A DNA stretch of 64,000 nucleotides from Nocardiopsis suaedae (lineage in GTDB: Bacteria > Actinomycetota > Actinomycetes > Streptosporangiales > Streptosporangiaceae): positions 1 to 64,000 of the forward strand of contig NZ_JAQFWP010000033.1 in assembly GCF_027706745.1 (NCBI RefSeq), in the 5' to 3' direction. The notes under the pieces are model-generated. The model was not told the DNA's origin. It did no database searches and saw nothing but the letters and a program-made list of their open reading frames with translations. Shown here one piece after another: positions 8,434-17,045 of this stretch. The translations under genes were made by a program, and so were the position numbers. Position 1 is the stretch's first letter. Each line of letters begins with the position of its first letter.

Positions 8434-8607
8434 TCACGGCCCGCCGACGAGCGCGGGGCTCAGCCCGACGTCGATGGCGGCCAGCGGCAGGCCGCCCTGC
8501 GCACCGGGCCCATCCGGCACGGGCAGGACCCCGGCCATGACCAGCCCTCCGACCAGCAGCGCACCGGCCACCAGCACCAGGACGCCTCGTGCGGTCCTCT
8601 CCGTCAT
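8434..8607 (-). CDS. Small single-pass membrane or secreted peptide
   Basis: A 57-residue frame begins MTERTARGVLVLVAGALLVG. It has two N-terminal arginines, one hydrophobic helix of about 20 residues (8-27) and a Gly/Pro/Leu-rich outside tail ending LSPALVGGP. The ATG follows a strong GAGGAGA ribosome site, and the stop lies next to a bidirectional terminator shared with the TetR gene. Codons are strongly GC3-biased, like real genes here. There is no lipobox. I do not recognise a family; a membrane microprotein or a weak signal anchor are the options. Confidence 0.55.
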   Translation of the reverse strand: MTERTARGVLVLVAGALLVGGLVMAGVLPVPDGPGAQGGLPLAAIDVGLSPALVGGP

Positions 8608-8882
8608 CGGCTTCTCCTCACGTGGTTCAGGGGTATGTGCTCGGGGGGTACCGCAGCCTTGATAACGGTGACCGGATCACGGCTGGGGGACGGTCCGGAA
8701 CCCGCCGGACCGCCCGTGTCGCCGCCCTTCGCCCGCTTCCGACCGGGTCCGTCCGGCCCATCCGCCACACGCCGGGCACGGGCCCTGCTTCCCGCGCGGA
8801 CCCCGGGTTAGCCTGACGGGCGAGGCGGGCCGCGCCCACGCGGGTCGGCCGCCGACGGCCGCCCCACATCCCGGAGAGCGAC

Positions 8883-9869
8883 ATGGCCCTGTACTTCCGC
8901 TCCGCCGCGCCCCGCCGGGAGCACGACTACCGCTCCACCCCGGAGGGGCGGCGGCACAGCTGGTACGGCACCAAGAGGCACGTCAAGCGCGTCCTCGGAA
9001 CGCGCCTGCCCCACCTGGCGATGCGCGGCGCGGTCCGGGTCGCCGCACCCGGGCTCCGCGCGTCGGGCCGCCTGCCCGCCCCCGCACGGCTGCCCGAGGT
9101 CGTCGGACACGCCGACGGCGCGCGCTTCGTGATGCTGCGCCCGGCCGACTGCGTCATCGCCAAGGAGCTGTACTGGGGCGGCGGACGCCGCCCGCGGCCC
9201 GCCGACGACCTGGCGGTGCGGATGTTCGCGGCGCTGGCCCGGGACGCCTCGCACCTGCTCGACATCGGCGCCTACACCGGCCTGTTCACCCTGGTCGGCA
9301 CCGCCGCCAACGAGGACCTGGAGGCGCACGCCTTCGAGATGGTGCCGGAGGTCTACCGCGCCCTGTTCGACAACTGCGTGCGCAACCGGGTGCTGCACCG
9401 CACGACCCTGCACCACGTGGGGGTGGGGCCGCCGGACACGACCGTGGCCATGCCCGCCCGCTCCGGCGACGCCGCCCTGCCCTGCTACTACTCCAGCGGC
9501 ATGGAGTTCGCCGACGGCGTCCCGGTGCGCACCGTCGCCCTGGACTCCTTCGCCGGGCTGCCCGGCGACGGGCGGGTCCTGCTCAAGGTCGACGTGGAGG
9601 GGACCGAGGCCGAGGTGTTCGCGCACGGGCGGGCGTTCATGGCCGGGCACCGGCCCGACGTGCTGTGCGAGGTCCTGCCGGACGCCGACGCCGAGCGCCT
9701 GTCGTCCCTGCTCGAACCGCTCGGGTACCGGTTCCACCTGGTGGGCACGCGCGCCCTGGCCCCCGCCGGGGAGCTGGTGCCCGACCCGCGGTTCCGCGAC
9801 TGGCTGTTCACCCCCCGGACGGCGGCGGAGCTCAGAGCACTCGGCGTACCGGTCGCGGGGCCTACCTGA
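8883..9869 (+). CDS. FkbM-family SAM-dependent methyltransferase
   Basis: This 328-residue protein has the FkbM methyltransferase core: LLDIGAYTGLFTLVGTAA as the SAM-binding loop, FEMVPEVYRALFDN after strand 2, and VPVRTVALDSF followed by LLKVDVEGTEAEVFAHG, the diagnostic FkbM motif near the end of the domain. Relatives O-methylate sugars, polyketides and other secondary metabolites in the cytosol. The first 100 residues are basic and family-variable. The ATG follows CCGGAGAG. The gene is alone, and its 3' end overlaps the convergent thiolase gene by eight bases. The substrate cannot be inferred. Confidence 0.85.
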   Translation: MALYFRSAAPRREHDYRSTPEGRRHSWYGTKRHVKRVLGTRLPHLAMRGAVRVAAPGLRASGRLPAPARLPEVVGHADGARFVMLRPADCVIAKELYWGGGRRPRPADDLAVRMFAALARDASHLLDIGAYTGLFTLVGTAANEDLEAHAFEMVPEVYRALFDNCVRNRVLHRTTLHHVGVGPPDTTVAMPARSGDAALPCYYSSGMEFADGVPVRTVALDSFAGLPGDGRVLLKVDVEGTEAEVFAHGRAFMAGHRPDVLCEVLPDADAERLSSLLEPLGYRFHLVGTRALAPAGELVPDPRFRDWLFTPRTAAELRALGVPVAGPT

Positions 9870-11022
9870 CCAGCAGCGCGGCGCTGCCGTAGGCGCCGCC
9901 GAAGCCGGTGCACAGGGCCGCGGAAGCCCCGGCCAGGCGGCCGACGCCGTCGCCGCGCAGTTCCCGCACCGCCTCGGCGACGTTGTTCAGGCCGTGCACG
10001 TACCCCTCCGACAGCAGCCCGCCGTGCGGGTTGACGGGCACTCCCCCGGCGGCGGACGCGCCCTGCGCGGTGATGCCGCCGGACCGCAGGACCCGTGCCA
10101 TCTCCCCCGGCTCCACGAGGCCGAAGTCGGCGAGCTGGCGCGGCACCAGGAAGGAGTAGGCGTCGTAGAGGAACGCCGCGTCCACGTCCCCGGGGCGCAT
10201 GCCCGCCGCGGCGTACAGGCGCGGGGCGACCTCCTCCGAGAAGACGGCGCCCGGGTCCGGTGACCGGTCCAGCCGGGACAGGTCGGGGCGTCCTCCGCGC
10301 ACCACGGCCCGGATGCGCGGCGCCCCCTCCGCGGCCGGCCGCCGCGCGCCGGTGACCACCAGGGCGCACGCCCCGTCGGCCTCCTGGCAGCAGTCGGCGC
10401 GGCGCAGCGGCGCGGCGATGACCGGCTCGCGGAGGTAGTCCTCCCACGGCAGCGGCTCCCGGCGCATCGCGCGCGGGTTGTCGGCGGCCTGGGCGCGGGA
10501 CGAGGCGACCACGGCGGCCAGGTCGCGCTCGCCGAGCCCGGCGTCGTACAGGTAGCGGCGGGCGACGAGGGCGAAGTGGGCGACCGGCCCGGCGAGCCCG
10601 TAGGGCAGGGTGAACTGTTCCTCGACGCCTTCGCCCTGGCGCAGGCCGAGCCCGGTCATGCGGCGGCCGGAGCGGCCGTTGAGGGAGCGGTGCACCAGCA
10701 CGGTGGAGGCCTGCCCGGTGGCCACGAGCATCGCGGCGTCCCCGAGGACGGAGGCGCACTGGGTGCCGCCGCCGTGCATGTCGTTGTGCCAGCCCAGGCG
10801 GGCCAGGCCCAGTTCGCGGGCCAGGTCGGTGGCGGGCGCGGAGTCGCCGAGGTGGTAGGAGAGGATCGCGTCGACCTCGTCGGGGGCCGTACCGGCGTCG
10901 TCGAGGGCGGTCCGGGCGGCTTCGGCGGCGAGGGCGAGCGGGGTGCGGCCGGAGGACCGGGTGAGGGGGGTCGCCCCGACGCCGACGACCGCGGCGCGCT
11001 CGGCGATTCCGGATGCGCCCAT
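9862..11022 (-). CDS. Thiolase-fold lipid-transfer/aldolase-type protein
   Basis: This 386-residue protein belongs to the SCP-x-like/nondecarboxylating thiolase superfamily, which includes the Ltp2-type retro-aldolases of steroid side-chain degradation. It keeps the superfamily GGTQCASVLGDAAML segment, with Cys at the nucleophile-like position, the YDAYS motif with two tyrosines, NPHGGLLSEGYVHGLNN, and a glycine-rich C-terminus (CTGFGGAYGSAALL). Ltp2 enzymes work with a DUF35 Zn-ribbon partner, and such a gene is at 17903. ATG 11022 was chosen because GGGAGG lies six bases upstream. A KstR-type box sits in its promoter. True thiolase and aldolase activity cannot be separated by eye. Confidence 0.78.
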   Translation of the reverse strand: MGASGIAERAAVVGVGATPLTRSSGRTPLALAAEAARTALDDAGTAPDEVDAILSYHLGDSAPATDLARELGLARLGWHNDMHGGGTQCASVLGDAAMLVATGQASTVLVHRSLNGRSGRRMTGLGLRQGEGVEEQFTLPYGLAGPVAHFALVARRYLYDAGLGERDLAAVVASSRAQAADNPRAMRREPLPWEDYLREPVIAAPLRRADCCQEADGACALVVTGARRPAAEGAPRIRAVVRGGRPDLSRLDRSPDPGAVFSEEVAPRLYAAAGMRPGDVDAAFLYDAYSFLVPRQLADFGLVEPGEMARVLRSGGITAQGASAAGGVPVNPHGGLLSEGYVHGLNNVAEAVRELRGDGVGRLAGASAALCTGFGGAYGSAALLVR

Positions 11023-11176
11023 GCGGCCTCCCGGGGGCCGGGGAGGGGCCGGACGCCGCCCGCCGGGGACGGGGCGCGATCCATCCCCGACAGGCGACGC
11101 GTTCTCATGCCTGCCGTCCGGCACGCCTGGCGGGGTGGGCCCACCGGGCGCCCTCACCGGGCTCGGCTCGCAACCG

Positions 11177-11206
11177 AAGCTAGCTTTGAAACACGTTCTA
11201 ACGCAA
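11177..11206 (-). promoter_or_regulatory. Thiolase promoter with embedded KstR-type box
   Basis: On the minus strand, TTGCGT (11206-11201) and TAGCTT (11182-11177) are 18 bases apart. The spacer holds TAGAACGTGTTTCA, whose plus-strand form TGAAACACGTTCTA (11187-11200) matches the mycobacterial KstR consensus TnnAACnnGTTnnA exactly. The position between -35 and -10 is what a repressor site would show. A related box is at 54322. Confidence 0.55.
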
Positions 11207-11256
11207 GGGCCGCAATCGATTCGATATGACGCGCGCCACACGGCCCGGTGCGCGCT

Positions 11257-11562
11257 CTACCCGCGGTCGGGCACGGCGATCTGCACGGAGGCGCGGTCGG
11301 CCAGCAGGGGGCGGATCAGCGCGAGCGCCGCCTGGTGGTCGGGATGGTCGCGGTAGGCCTCCAGCCCGGCCTCGTCGTCGACGTCGGCGGCCACGCCGAA
11401 GTCGTAGGTGCCCTCGGAGATGCCGAGGTCGGGGCCGAAGGTGTAGGCCCGCAGCTCCGGGATGCGCCCGGGGAGCCGGGCGAGCGCGTCGCGGATCCGG
11501 TCCACCTTCTCGGGGGTCGCCTCGCCGTTCCAGCGGAACAGCGCGATGTGCCTGATCGCCAT
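11257..11562 (-). CDS. Dabb-family (stress-responsive A/B barrel) protein
   Basis: This 101-residue protein has the dimeric alpha-beta barrel pattern of Dabb proteins: IRHIALFRWNGEATPEKVDRI at the start, then ELRAYTFGPDLGIS, TYDFGVAADVDDEAGLEAYRDHPDHQ and a final strand RASVQIAV. The family includes small cyclases and unknown proteins that often lie beside CoA-dependent or polyketide catabolic genes. It probably belongs with the thiolase gene downstream on the same strand, though 234 bases and the KstR-type promoter separate them. It lies divergently from the LLM gene. Confidence 0.8.
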   Translation of the reverse strand: MAIRHIALFRWNGEATPEKVDRIRDALARLPGRIPELRAYTFGPDLGISEGTYDFGVAADVDDEAGLEAYRDHPDHQAALALIRPLLADRASVQIAVPDRG

Positions 11563-11669
11563 GGTGCCGAACCTACCGTCCGGGGCACGGGAGGCCTCGC
11601 TCCGCCCCGCCCGGACGCCGCCCGAGCCGCCGGGACGGCGTCTGGCCGCGCCCCGGCCGCCCTGCTAGG

Positions 11670-11691
11670 CTACCAAGCGAACGCTTGGTAG
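11670..11691. promoter_or_regulatory. 22-bp perfect inverted repeat, candidate TetR operator
   Basis: The core ACCAAGCGAACGCTTGGT (11672-11689) extends by two matched bases on each side. It lies between the divergent Dabb and LLM genes, 41 bases before the LLM start. TAGGCT directly before it (11666-11671) could be a -10 element, so binding would block the start site. Near copies occur at 43384 and 51428. Confidence 0.6.
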
Positions 11692-11731
11692 ATATCCGGT
11701 CCGCGGTCCGTCCGCGAGGAAGGATGCGGCC

Positions 11732-12802
11732 TTGAAGTTCTCCACCTTCCACCTCTTCCACCGCTTCCCCGGCCAGTCCGTCCAAGAGGTGTACGACCAC
11801 CACGCCGAGCTCATCGAGCTCGCCGAGGAGCTCGGCTTCCACGGCGCACGCGTCGCCGAGCACCACTTCCGCGACTACGGCACGGTCCCCTCCGGCCTGG
11901 CGTTCCTCGCCCACATGGCCGGGCGGACCGAGCGCCTGCGCCTGGGCACCGGCATCGTCGTGCTGCCCCTGTACGACCCCGTGCACGTGGCCGAGCAGGC
12001 CGCCATGGTCGACGTGCTCTCCGGCGGACGGCTCGACCTCGGCGTCGGGCGCGGCTACCAGAGCTACGAGTTCGACGGGTTCGGCGTCGACCTGTCCCAG
12101 GCCCGCGCGCGCTTCGACGAGGCCCTGGAGACGGTGCTGGCCCTGTGGGGCGGAGAGCCCGTGCGCCGTGAGGGCGCGTTCTCCTCGGTCGCCCCGGCCC
12201 TGGACGAGGGCGTCGCCCTGGTGCCGCTCCCCCTGCAGTCCCCGCACCCCCCGGTTCACGTGGCCGCCGTCAGCCCGGAGACCGTCGAACGGTATGCGGC
12301 GCGCGGCCTGCCCATCCTGGCCGACCCGGCCGCCCCCTTCTCCCGTGTGGCCCGCGCCGCCGAGGCGTGGCGCTCGACCGCCGCCGCCCACGGGCACGAC
12401 CCCGACACCGCCGAGCTGGTGGTCGGGCGCTCCGTCTACGTGGCCCCCTCGGCCGGGCAGGCCCGTGAGGACCTGGAGCGGTTCGAGGCGTCCTTCGACC
12501 GCACCCGCATCTTCAACGAGCGCAGCGCCCCGCTCGACCGGCGCACCGGCGAGGTCGCCCAGGGCTTCGAGTACTGGCAGAACCGGTACATGAAGGGCGC
12601 CGAGGTCGGCACCGACGACCGTTGGGAGCGCCTGGAGGTGGTCGGCGACCCCGATCGGGTGGTCGGTCAGGTGCGGATGCTCCAGGAGATGGGCTTCGGC
12701 CACCTGCTGTGCGACTTCGGCAGCACCCGGCGGATGCCGCTGGAGGAGATGAAGAAGGTGCTGAAGTTCTTCGCGGCCGAGGTCATGCCCGCCTTCGCCT
12801 GA
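11732..12802 (+). CDS. LLM-class (luciferase-like) flavin-dependent oxidoreductase
   Basis: This 356-residue protein has the bacterial luciferase TIM-barrel family marks: FHGARVAEHHFRDYG near residue 45, LRLGTGIVVLPLYDPVHVAEQAAMVDVLSGGRLDLGVGRGYQ near 70-112, and GDPDRVVGQVRMLQEMGF near 307. It should use FMNH2 or F420, with a separate reductase, for a monooxygenation or hydride-transfer step. The TTG start follows GAGGAAGGA with eight-base spacing; no ATG or GTG is better placed. The operator upstream and an acyl-CoA ligase downstream (34-base gap) mark it as the first gene of a catabolic operon. Confidence 0.88.
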   Translation: MKFSTFHLFHRFPGQSVQEVYDHHAELIELAEELGFHGARVAEHHFRDYGTVPSGLAFLAHMAGRTERLRLGTGIVVLPLYDPVHVAEQAAMVDVLSGGRLDLGVGRGYQSYEFDGFGVDLSQARARFDEALETVLALWGGEPVRREGAFSSVAPALDEGVALVPLPLQSPHPPVHVAAVSPETVERYAARGLPILADPAAPFSRVARAAEAWRSTAAAHGHDPDTAELVVGRSVYVAPSAGQAREDLERFEASFDRTRIFNERSAPLDRRTGEVAQGFEYWQNRYMKGAEVGTDDRWERLEVVGDPDRVVGQVRMLQEMGFGHLLCDFGSTRRMPLEEMKKVLKFFAAEVMPAFA

Positions 12803-12836
12803 CACCCGAACCGCGCCGCGCCCCCACGGAGGCCCG

Positions 12837-14411
12837 ATGTCCGCCGTCCACACCCTCACCCTCGCCGACGTCCTGCGCGAGCACCGCCGCTCGCGGCCCG
12901 CGACCACCGCCGCCGTCGACGGGCCGGTCCGCCTCACCTACCCCGGCCTCGACGCCCGCACCTGCCGCCTGGCCCGCGCGCTGGCCGACGCGGGGACCGG
13001 GCCCGGAGACCGTCTCCTGTACATCGGCCGGAACTCCGTCCGGCTCCAGGAGGGCCTGCTGGCGGCGGCGCGGCTCGGGGCGGTGTTCGTGCCCGCCAAC
13101 TGGCGCCAGAGCGCCGAGGAGCTGGCGTTCGTCCTGCGCGACCTCGCCCCCTCGGCGGTCCTCTGGCAGGGCGGCGACCTGGAGCCTGCGGTGCGCGCCG
13201 CCCGTGAAGCCGTGGCCGGTGACCCCGGGCGGCGCGAGTGCCTGTGGATCCGGTGCGACGGCCCCGCCGACGGGGACACCGCGGCAGCGGACCCCTACGA
13301 GGAACTGATCGCCTCAGCGCCCGAAGACGACCCCGGGGGCGACACCGACGCCTCCCTCCCCGTCCTGGGCCTGTACACCGCCGCGTTCGACGGGCGGCCG
13401 GTGTGCGCGCTGCTCAGCCACGCCGCCCTCATCGCGCACGACGCCGCCCTCTTCCAGGTGCGCAGGATCGGCCCCGGTTTCACCTTCCTGAACAGCGGGC
13501 CGCTCTTCCACGTCGGCACCATGATGTTCAACCTGGCGACGTTCCACGCCGGGGGCACCAACGTGTACATGCCCGCCTTCGACGCCGCCGAGGCCGCCCG
13601 GCTCATCGAAGCCGAGCGGGTGGACCACATGTTCGGCTTCGGCCCCATGCTCGACGCCGTCGCCGAGGCCAACCGGGACGGGGACGGCGCCCTCAGGCAC
13701 GACCTGTCGAGCCTGCACTTCGCGTCGCACTCCCCCGAATGGGACGCCCAAGTCACCGTCGGCACCGACCCGTGGAGCGCCTCGGGCATGGGCGGCTACG
13801 GGCAGACGCAGGCGTGCGGCATGCTCACCTACCTGGCGCTGGGGCCGGGCGGCGAGGGGGCGGCCGGGCGCCCCTCCCCCATGGTGCAGGTGCGTATCAC
13901 CGGGTCCGGCGGCGAGGAGCTGCCCGCCGGGGAGACCGGGGAGATCACAGCGCGCGGGCCGAGCCTGTTCAGCGGGTACCACGCCCGCCCCGAGCTGACC
14001 GCGCGCACGCTGTCCGGGGGCTGGCACCGCACCGGCGACCTGGGGCGCCGGGAGGCCGACGGCACGATCACCTTCATCGGCCCGCGGCTGCGCATGATCA
14101 AGACGGGCAACGAGAACGTCTACCCCGCCGAGGTCGAGCGCGCGCTCAAGGCGCACCCGGGGATCGCGGACGCGGCGGTGATCGGCGTCCCGGACGACAC
14201 GTGGGGGCAGCGCGTGGCGGCCGTGGTGCAGTGCGAACCGGGGGCACGGCCGACCGAGGAGGAGGTCGTGGAGCACGTGCGCGGCCTACTGGCCTCGTAC
14301 AAGAAGCCGAGCCGGGTGGTGTTCACCGACGCCCTGCCCAAGGACGGCCATCTGCCCGACTACGCGAAGCTGGACGCCGCGTACGGCGGGGGCGGGTACC
14401 CGGGCGGGTGA
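12837..14411 (+). CDS. AMP-binding acyl-CoA synthetase with variant A3 loop
   Basis: This 524-residue member of the ANL superfamily keeps WHRTGDLGRREADGTITFIG (A7/A8 region), RLRMIKTGNENVYPAEVE and GYGQTQACG. The phosphate-binding A3 loop, normally YTSGTTGxPK, reads YTAAFDGRP at 180-188. The C-terminal catalytic-lysine segment reads PKDGHLPDYAK instead of the usual TGK form. I believe related actinobacterial ligases share a YTAAxDGRP loop, so this may be a divergent active subfamily rather than a dead enzyme. It follows the LLM gene by 34 bases in the same operon and would activate a carboxylic acid substrate as its CoA thioester. Confidence 0.8.
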   Translation: MSAVHTLTLADVLREHRRSRPATTAAVDGPVRLTYPGLDARTCRLARALADAGTGPGDRLLYIGRNSVRLQEGLLAAARLGAVFVPANWRQSAEELAFVLRDLAPSAVLWQGGDLEPAVRAAREAVAGDPGRRECLWIRCDGPADGDTAAADPYEELIASAPEDDPGGDTDASLPVLGLYTAAFDGRPVCALLSHAALIAHDAALFQVRRIGPGFTFLNSGPLFHVGTMMFNLATFHAGGTNVYMPAFDAAEAARLIEAERVDHMFGFGPMLDAVAEANRDGDGALRHDLSSLHFASHSPEWDAQVTVGTDPWSASGMGGYGQTQACGMLTYLALGPGGEGAAGRPSPMVQVRITGSGGEELPAGETGEITARGPSLFSGYHARPELTARTLSGGWHRTGDLGRREADGTITFIGPRLRMIKTGNENVYPAEVERALKAHPGIADAAVIGVPDDTWGQRVAAVVQCEPGARPTEEEVVEHVRGLLASYKKPSRVVFTDALPKDGHLPDYAKLDAAYGGGGYPGG

Positions 14412-14470
14412 TCTGCGCCGTTGAGGGTGGTGGGTGACGGGAGGGCCACAGGCGCCGGGGGAGGGTGCCG

Positions 14471-14541
14471 GGCCCAGGGGCGGGGGACAGCCCCTGGGGC
14501 CGGCCGCGGGGGAAATCCGCGGCCGTCATGGCTTCCATGAC
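14471..14541. terminator. Three hairpins in tandem after the ligase gene
   Basis: GGCCCAGGGGC/GCCCCTGGGGCC (14471-14481 with 14490-14501, one bulge), GGCCGCGG/CCGCGGCC (14502-14509 with 14517-14524) and GTCATGG/CCATGAC (14525-14531 with 14535-14541) follow with no gap. They lie 60 bases after the ligase stop and probably end the LLM-ligase operon. Confidence 0.6.
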
Positions 14542-14788
14542 GGACGTGGGGTCCTGGAAGCCCGGCCGGGTGCGGTTCTCGGGATTCGGCGCCCTGGGGG
14601 GCGGGGCCGCACCGCCGAGAAGAACCTAACGGCGCTCCGGTCACGCATCCGAACTATTCCGGTAACCGGAATGTCTCGATTCCTCCTCACCGGCGTCGCC
14701 TGTGGCCCACATGAGCAGTCACGATAAATGCGGGATAAGCGGCCCGCCAGGGGGACCCGGCGTCCGGATCCGGCCGCGCGCGGACGGT
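14542..14788. other. Intergenic stretch with an odd palindrome
   Basis: I see no gene in these 247 bases. ATTCCGGT-A-ACCGGAAT is a perfect 17-base inverted repeat at 14656-14672, and a GATAAA hexamer lies near 14723. Base composition drops below the surrounding genes here. The palindrome may be an operator or a terminator; nothing flanking decides it. Confidence 0.35.
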
Positions 14789-15742
14789 TCACAGCGCCGC
14801 GAGGGGGTTGATAGGGCTGCCCGTCCCGCCTCCGACCGGCAGCGGCGCCACCGCGAGCAGGAAGTCGGCGCGGCCCGCTTCCGCCAGCGCCGAGCCGAGC
14901 TCCTCCAGCCGCGCCATCTCCATCAGCGGGACCCCGTGCCGCCACAGCAGCACCAGGTGCGCGTCGTCCTCGGGGGCGTCCACCGGGCCGCCGTCGGCCC
15001 CCAGCGCCTGCACCGCGGTGTTGTCGCACACCACCACCGCCGTGTCGCGGGCGGCCAGCCACCGCACCGCCGACCCGTCCAGGCCCGGCTGGGCGCCCTG
15101 GTACAGGCCGGGGTCCTCCTCCCAGGCCAGGGGCCAGCCCGTGCGCACGACGGCGGCGTCCCCCGGGGCCAGCAGGCGTGCGCCGGGCATGGCCTCCAGG
15201 TCCGCGGCGCCGACGCGGTCGCCGGGGCCGAGGCGGGCGGCGCCGCGGTGCCGGGCGGCGTCGAAGAGCACCCCCCGGGTCAGCACGCCGCGCGCGGCCG
15301 CGTGCTCGACGCCCAGCCGGGAGGCCCCGCGGCTGCCCACCCGGGCGGCGGGGTGGCCGTTGTACATGCGCTCCCCGGCCCACATGTGGCACAGCGCGTC
15401 CATGTGGGTGGTGGTGCCGTGCGGGGAGAGCACGAGCGCGTCGTCGGCGACCCGGCGCCCGCCGGGCAGGGGCGGGGCCCCGGCCGCCTGGTCGGCCCCG
15501 TCGACGGCCATGTAGTGCTGCGGCAGCGGCCGCCCGGCCATGTGCGGGACGCGGGCGGGGCGGCCGCTCGCGGTGGCGCCCTCGACCGGCTGGGCGAGGC
15601 TGAGCACCCGGCCGTCCCGGACGGCGGCCAGGCCGCGCAGCACGGCCTCGGGGGTGAGCAGGTTGAGGGCGCCGAGCTGGTCCTCCGGCCCCCAGCGGCC
15701 CCAGTTGTGCGGCCCGTCCGGCGCGCGGTCGCCGACGTCCAC
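14789..15742 (-). CDS. Cyclase-family (kynurenine-formamidase-like) metal hydrolase
   Basis: This 317-residue protein opens with NWGRWGPEDQLGALNLLTPE, a signature of the actinobacterial cyclase family. It carries the metal-binding segment HGTTTHMDALCHMW (the HxxTHxDxxxH pattern of the family) near 110-123, and later DTAVVVCDNTAVQAL and DDAHLVLLWRHGVPLMEM. Members hydrolyse amides or esters and some open rings; isatin hydrolase and formamidases are related. The GTG start follows GGAGAGGAGA. It is divergent from the serine esterase gene with 92 bases between. The substrate is unknown, but a lactone or ring opening would suit the block. Confidence 0.83.
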   Translation of the reverse strand: MDVGDRAPDGPHNWGRWGPEDQLGALNLLTPEAVLRGLAAVRDGRVLSLAQPVEGATASGRPARVPHMAGRPLPQHYMAVDGADQAAGAPPLPGGRRVADDALVLSPHGTTTHMDALCHMWAGERMYNGHPAARVGSRGASRLGVEHAAARGVLTRGVLFDAARHRGAARLGPGDRVGAADLEAMPGARLLAPGDAAVVRTGWPLAWEEDPGLYQGAQPGLDGSAVRWLAARDTAVVVCDNTAVQALGADGGPVDAPEDDAHLVLLWRHGVPLMEMARLEELGSALAEAGRADFLLAVAPLPVGGGTGSPINPLAAL

Positions 15743-15834
15743 GGCTTCTCCTCTCCTAGAGGTCGGGTGATCACATGCGAGGGGGCGGCCGGTAGCATGC
15801 GCGGGTCGCCCGAGATCGGGAAAGGCAGGGGGCA

Positions 15835-17028
15835 GTGTCCGAGGAGACCGAGGTCCACGGCGTGTGCGCGCCCGGGTTCGAGCGGGTGCGCCGCGTCTTC
15901 GAGAACAACTTCGCCCGCGGGCTGGAGGTCGGCGCCGCCGTCACCGTCTTCGCGGGCGACGAGCGGGTCGTCGAGCTGTGGGGCGGCTGGGCCGACCGCC
16001 GCGCGGAGCGCCCGTGGCGGCGGGACACCCCCTGCTTCGCCTTCTCCTGCACCAAGGCGGTGACGGCGGCGGCCGCGCTGCGGGTGGCCGAGCGGGGCGG
16101 GCACGACCTGTCGGCGCCGGTGGCCTCCTGGTGGCCGGGGTACGACGCGCACGGCAAGGGCAAGACCACCGGCGAGCACCTGCTGTCCCACCAGGCGGGG
16201 CTGCCCGCCTTCGACACCCCGGTGAGCGCGGAGGAGGCGGCCGATCCGGCGGCCATGGCCGACCTGCTGGCCGCCCAGGCCCCCGCGTGGGAGCCGGGGA
16301 CGGGCCACGGCTACCACGCCTTCACCTACGGATGGCTGGCCGGGGAGATCGTGCGGCGGCTGGACGGGCGCACCGTCGGGGCCTACACGGCGGACGAGAT
16401 CGCCGGGCCGCTCGGGCTGGACCTGTGGGTGGGCGCGCCGGACGGCGTCGCCGCCCGGGCCGCCCGGCTGACCCGCAAGGCGGGGTCTGGGCCCTCCCGG
16501 TCCGCCGACATCGCCGATGGGCCCTCCGACGACCCCATCGCGCGGATGGCGCGGGCCGCCCGCGACCCGGAGAGCCTGTACTCGCGCTCCTTCCGCAACC
16601 CCGACATGGCCCCGGTGCGGGGCGGGTTCAACGACCGCGGCGTGATGGCGGCGGGCTGGCCGGCCGCGGGACTGACCACCACCGCCACCGGACTGGCCGG
16701 GTTCTACCGGGACCTGCTGGCCGGGCGGATCGTCTCCCCGGACACGCTGCGGGCCGCCGTGGCGCCGCGCGTGGAGGGGGCCGACGCCGTCCTGCACCTG
16801 ACGAGTTCGTTCGGCCTGGGGTTCATGCGCCCGTCGCTGGTGTTCGCGGTGCCGCGGGCGGCTCAGGCCGGGGCGTTCGGCCATACGGGATCGGGCGGCT
16901 CGATCGGGTTGGCCGACCTGGACCACGGCATCTCCATCGGGTACGTGATGAACGGCCTGGGCGCTGAGCTGTCGGGGGGAATGCGGTCGATGCGCCTGGT
17001 GAAGGCGGTCTACGACAGCCTCCGCTGA
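15835..17028 (+). CDS. Serine hydrolase, beta-lactamase/EstB-type esterase
   Basis: This 397-residue class C beta-lactamase-like protein has SCTK at 71-74 (SxxK), the tyrosine element YHAFTYGWLAGE in place of YxN, and GHTGSGGS in place of KTG. Those variants are typical of EstB-like esterases rather than penicillin-hydrolysing enzymes. No signal peptide is seen, so it should be cytosolic. The GTG start is 92 bases from the divergent cyclase start. It would hydrolyse an ester or lactone, which fits the neighbouring ligases and cyclase. Confidence 0.87.
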   Translation: MSEETEVHGVCAPGFERVRRVFENNFARGLEVGAAVTVFAGDERVVELWGGWADRRAERPWRRDTPCFAFSCTKAVTAAAALRVAERGGHDLSAPVASWWPGYDAHGKGKTTGEHLLSHQAGLPAFDTPVSAEEAADPAAMADLLAAQAPAWEPGTGHGYHAFTYGWLAGEIVRRLDGRTVGAYTADEIAGPLGLDLWVGAPDGVAARAARLTRKAGSGPSRSADIADGPSDDPIARMARAARDPESLYSRSFRNPDMAPVRGGFNDRGVMAAGWPAAGLTTTATGLAGFYRDLLAGRIVSPDTLRAAVAPRVEGADAVLHLTSSFGLGFMRPSLVFAVPRAAQAGAFGHTGSGGSIGLADLDHGISIGYVMNGLGAELSGGMRSMRLVKAVYDSLR

Positions 17029-17045
17029 GGGGGCGGGCGCCGCGG

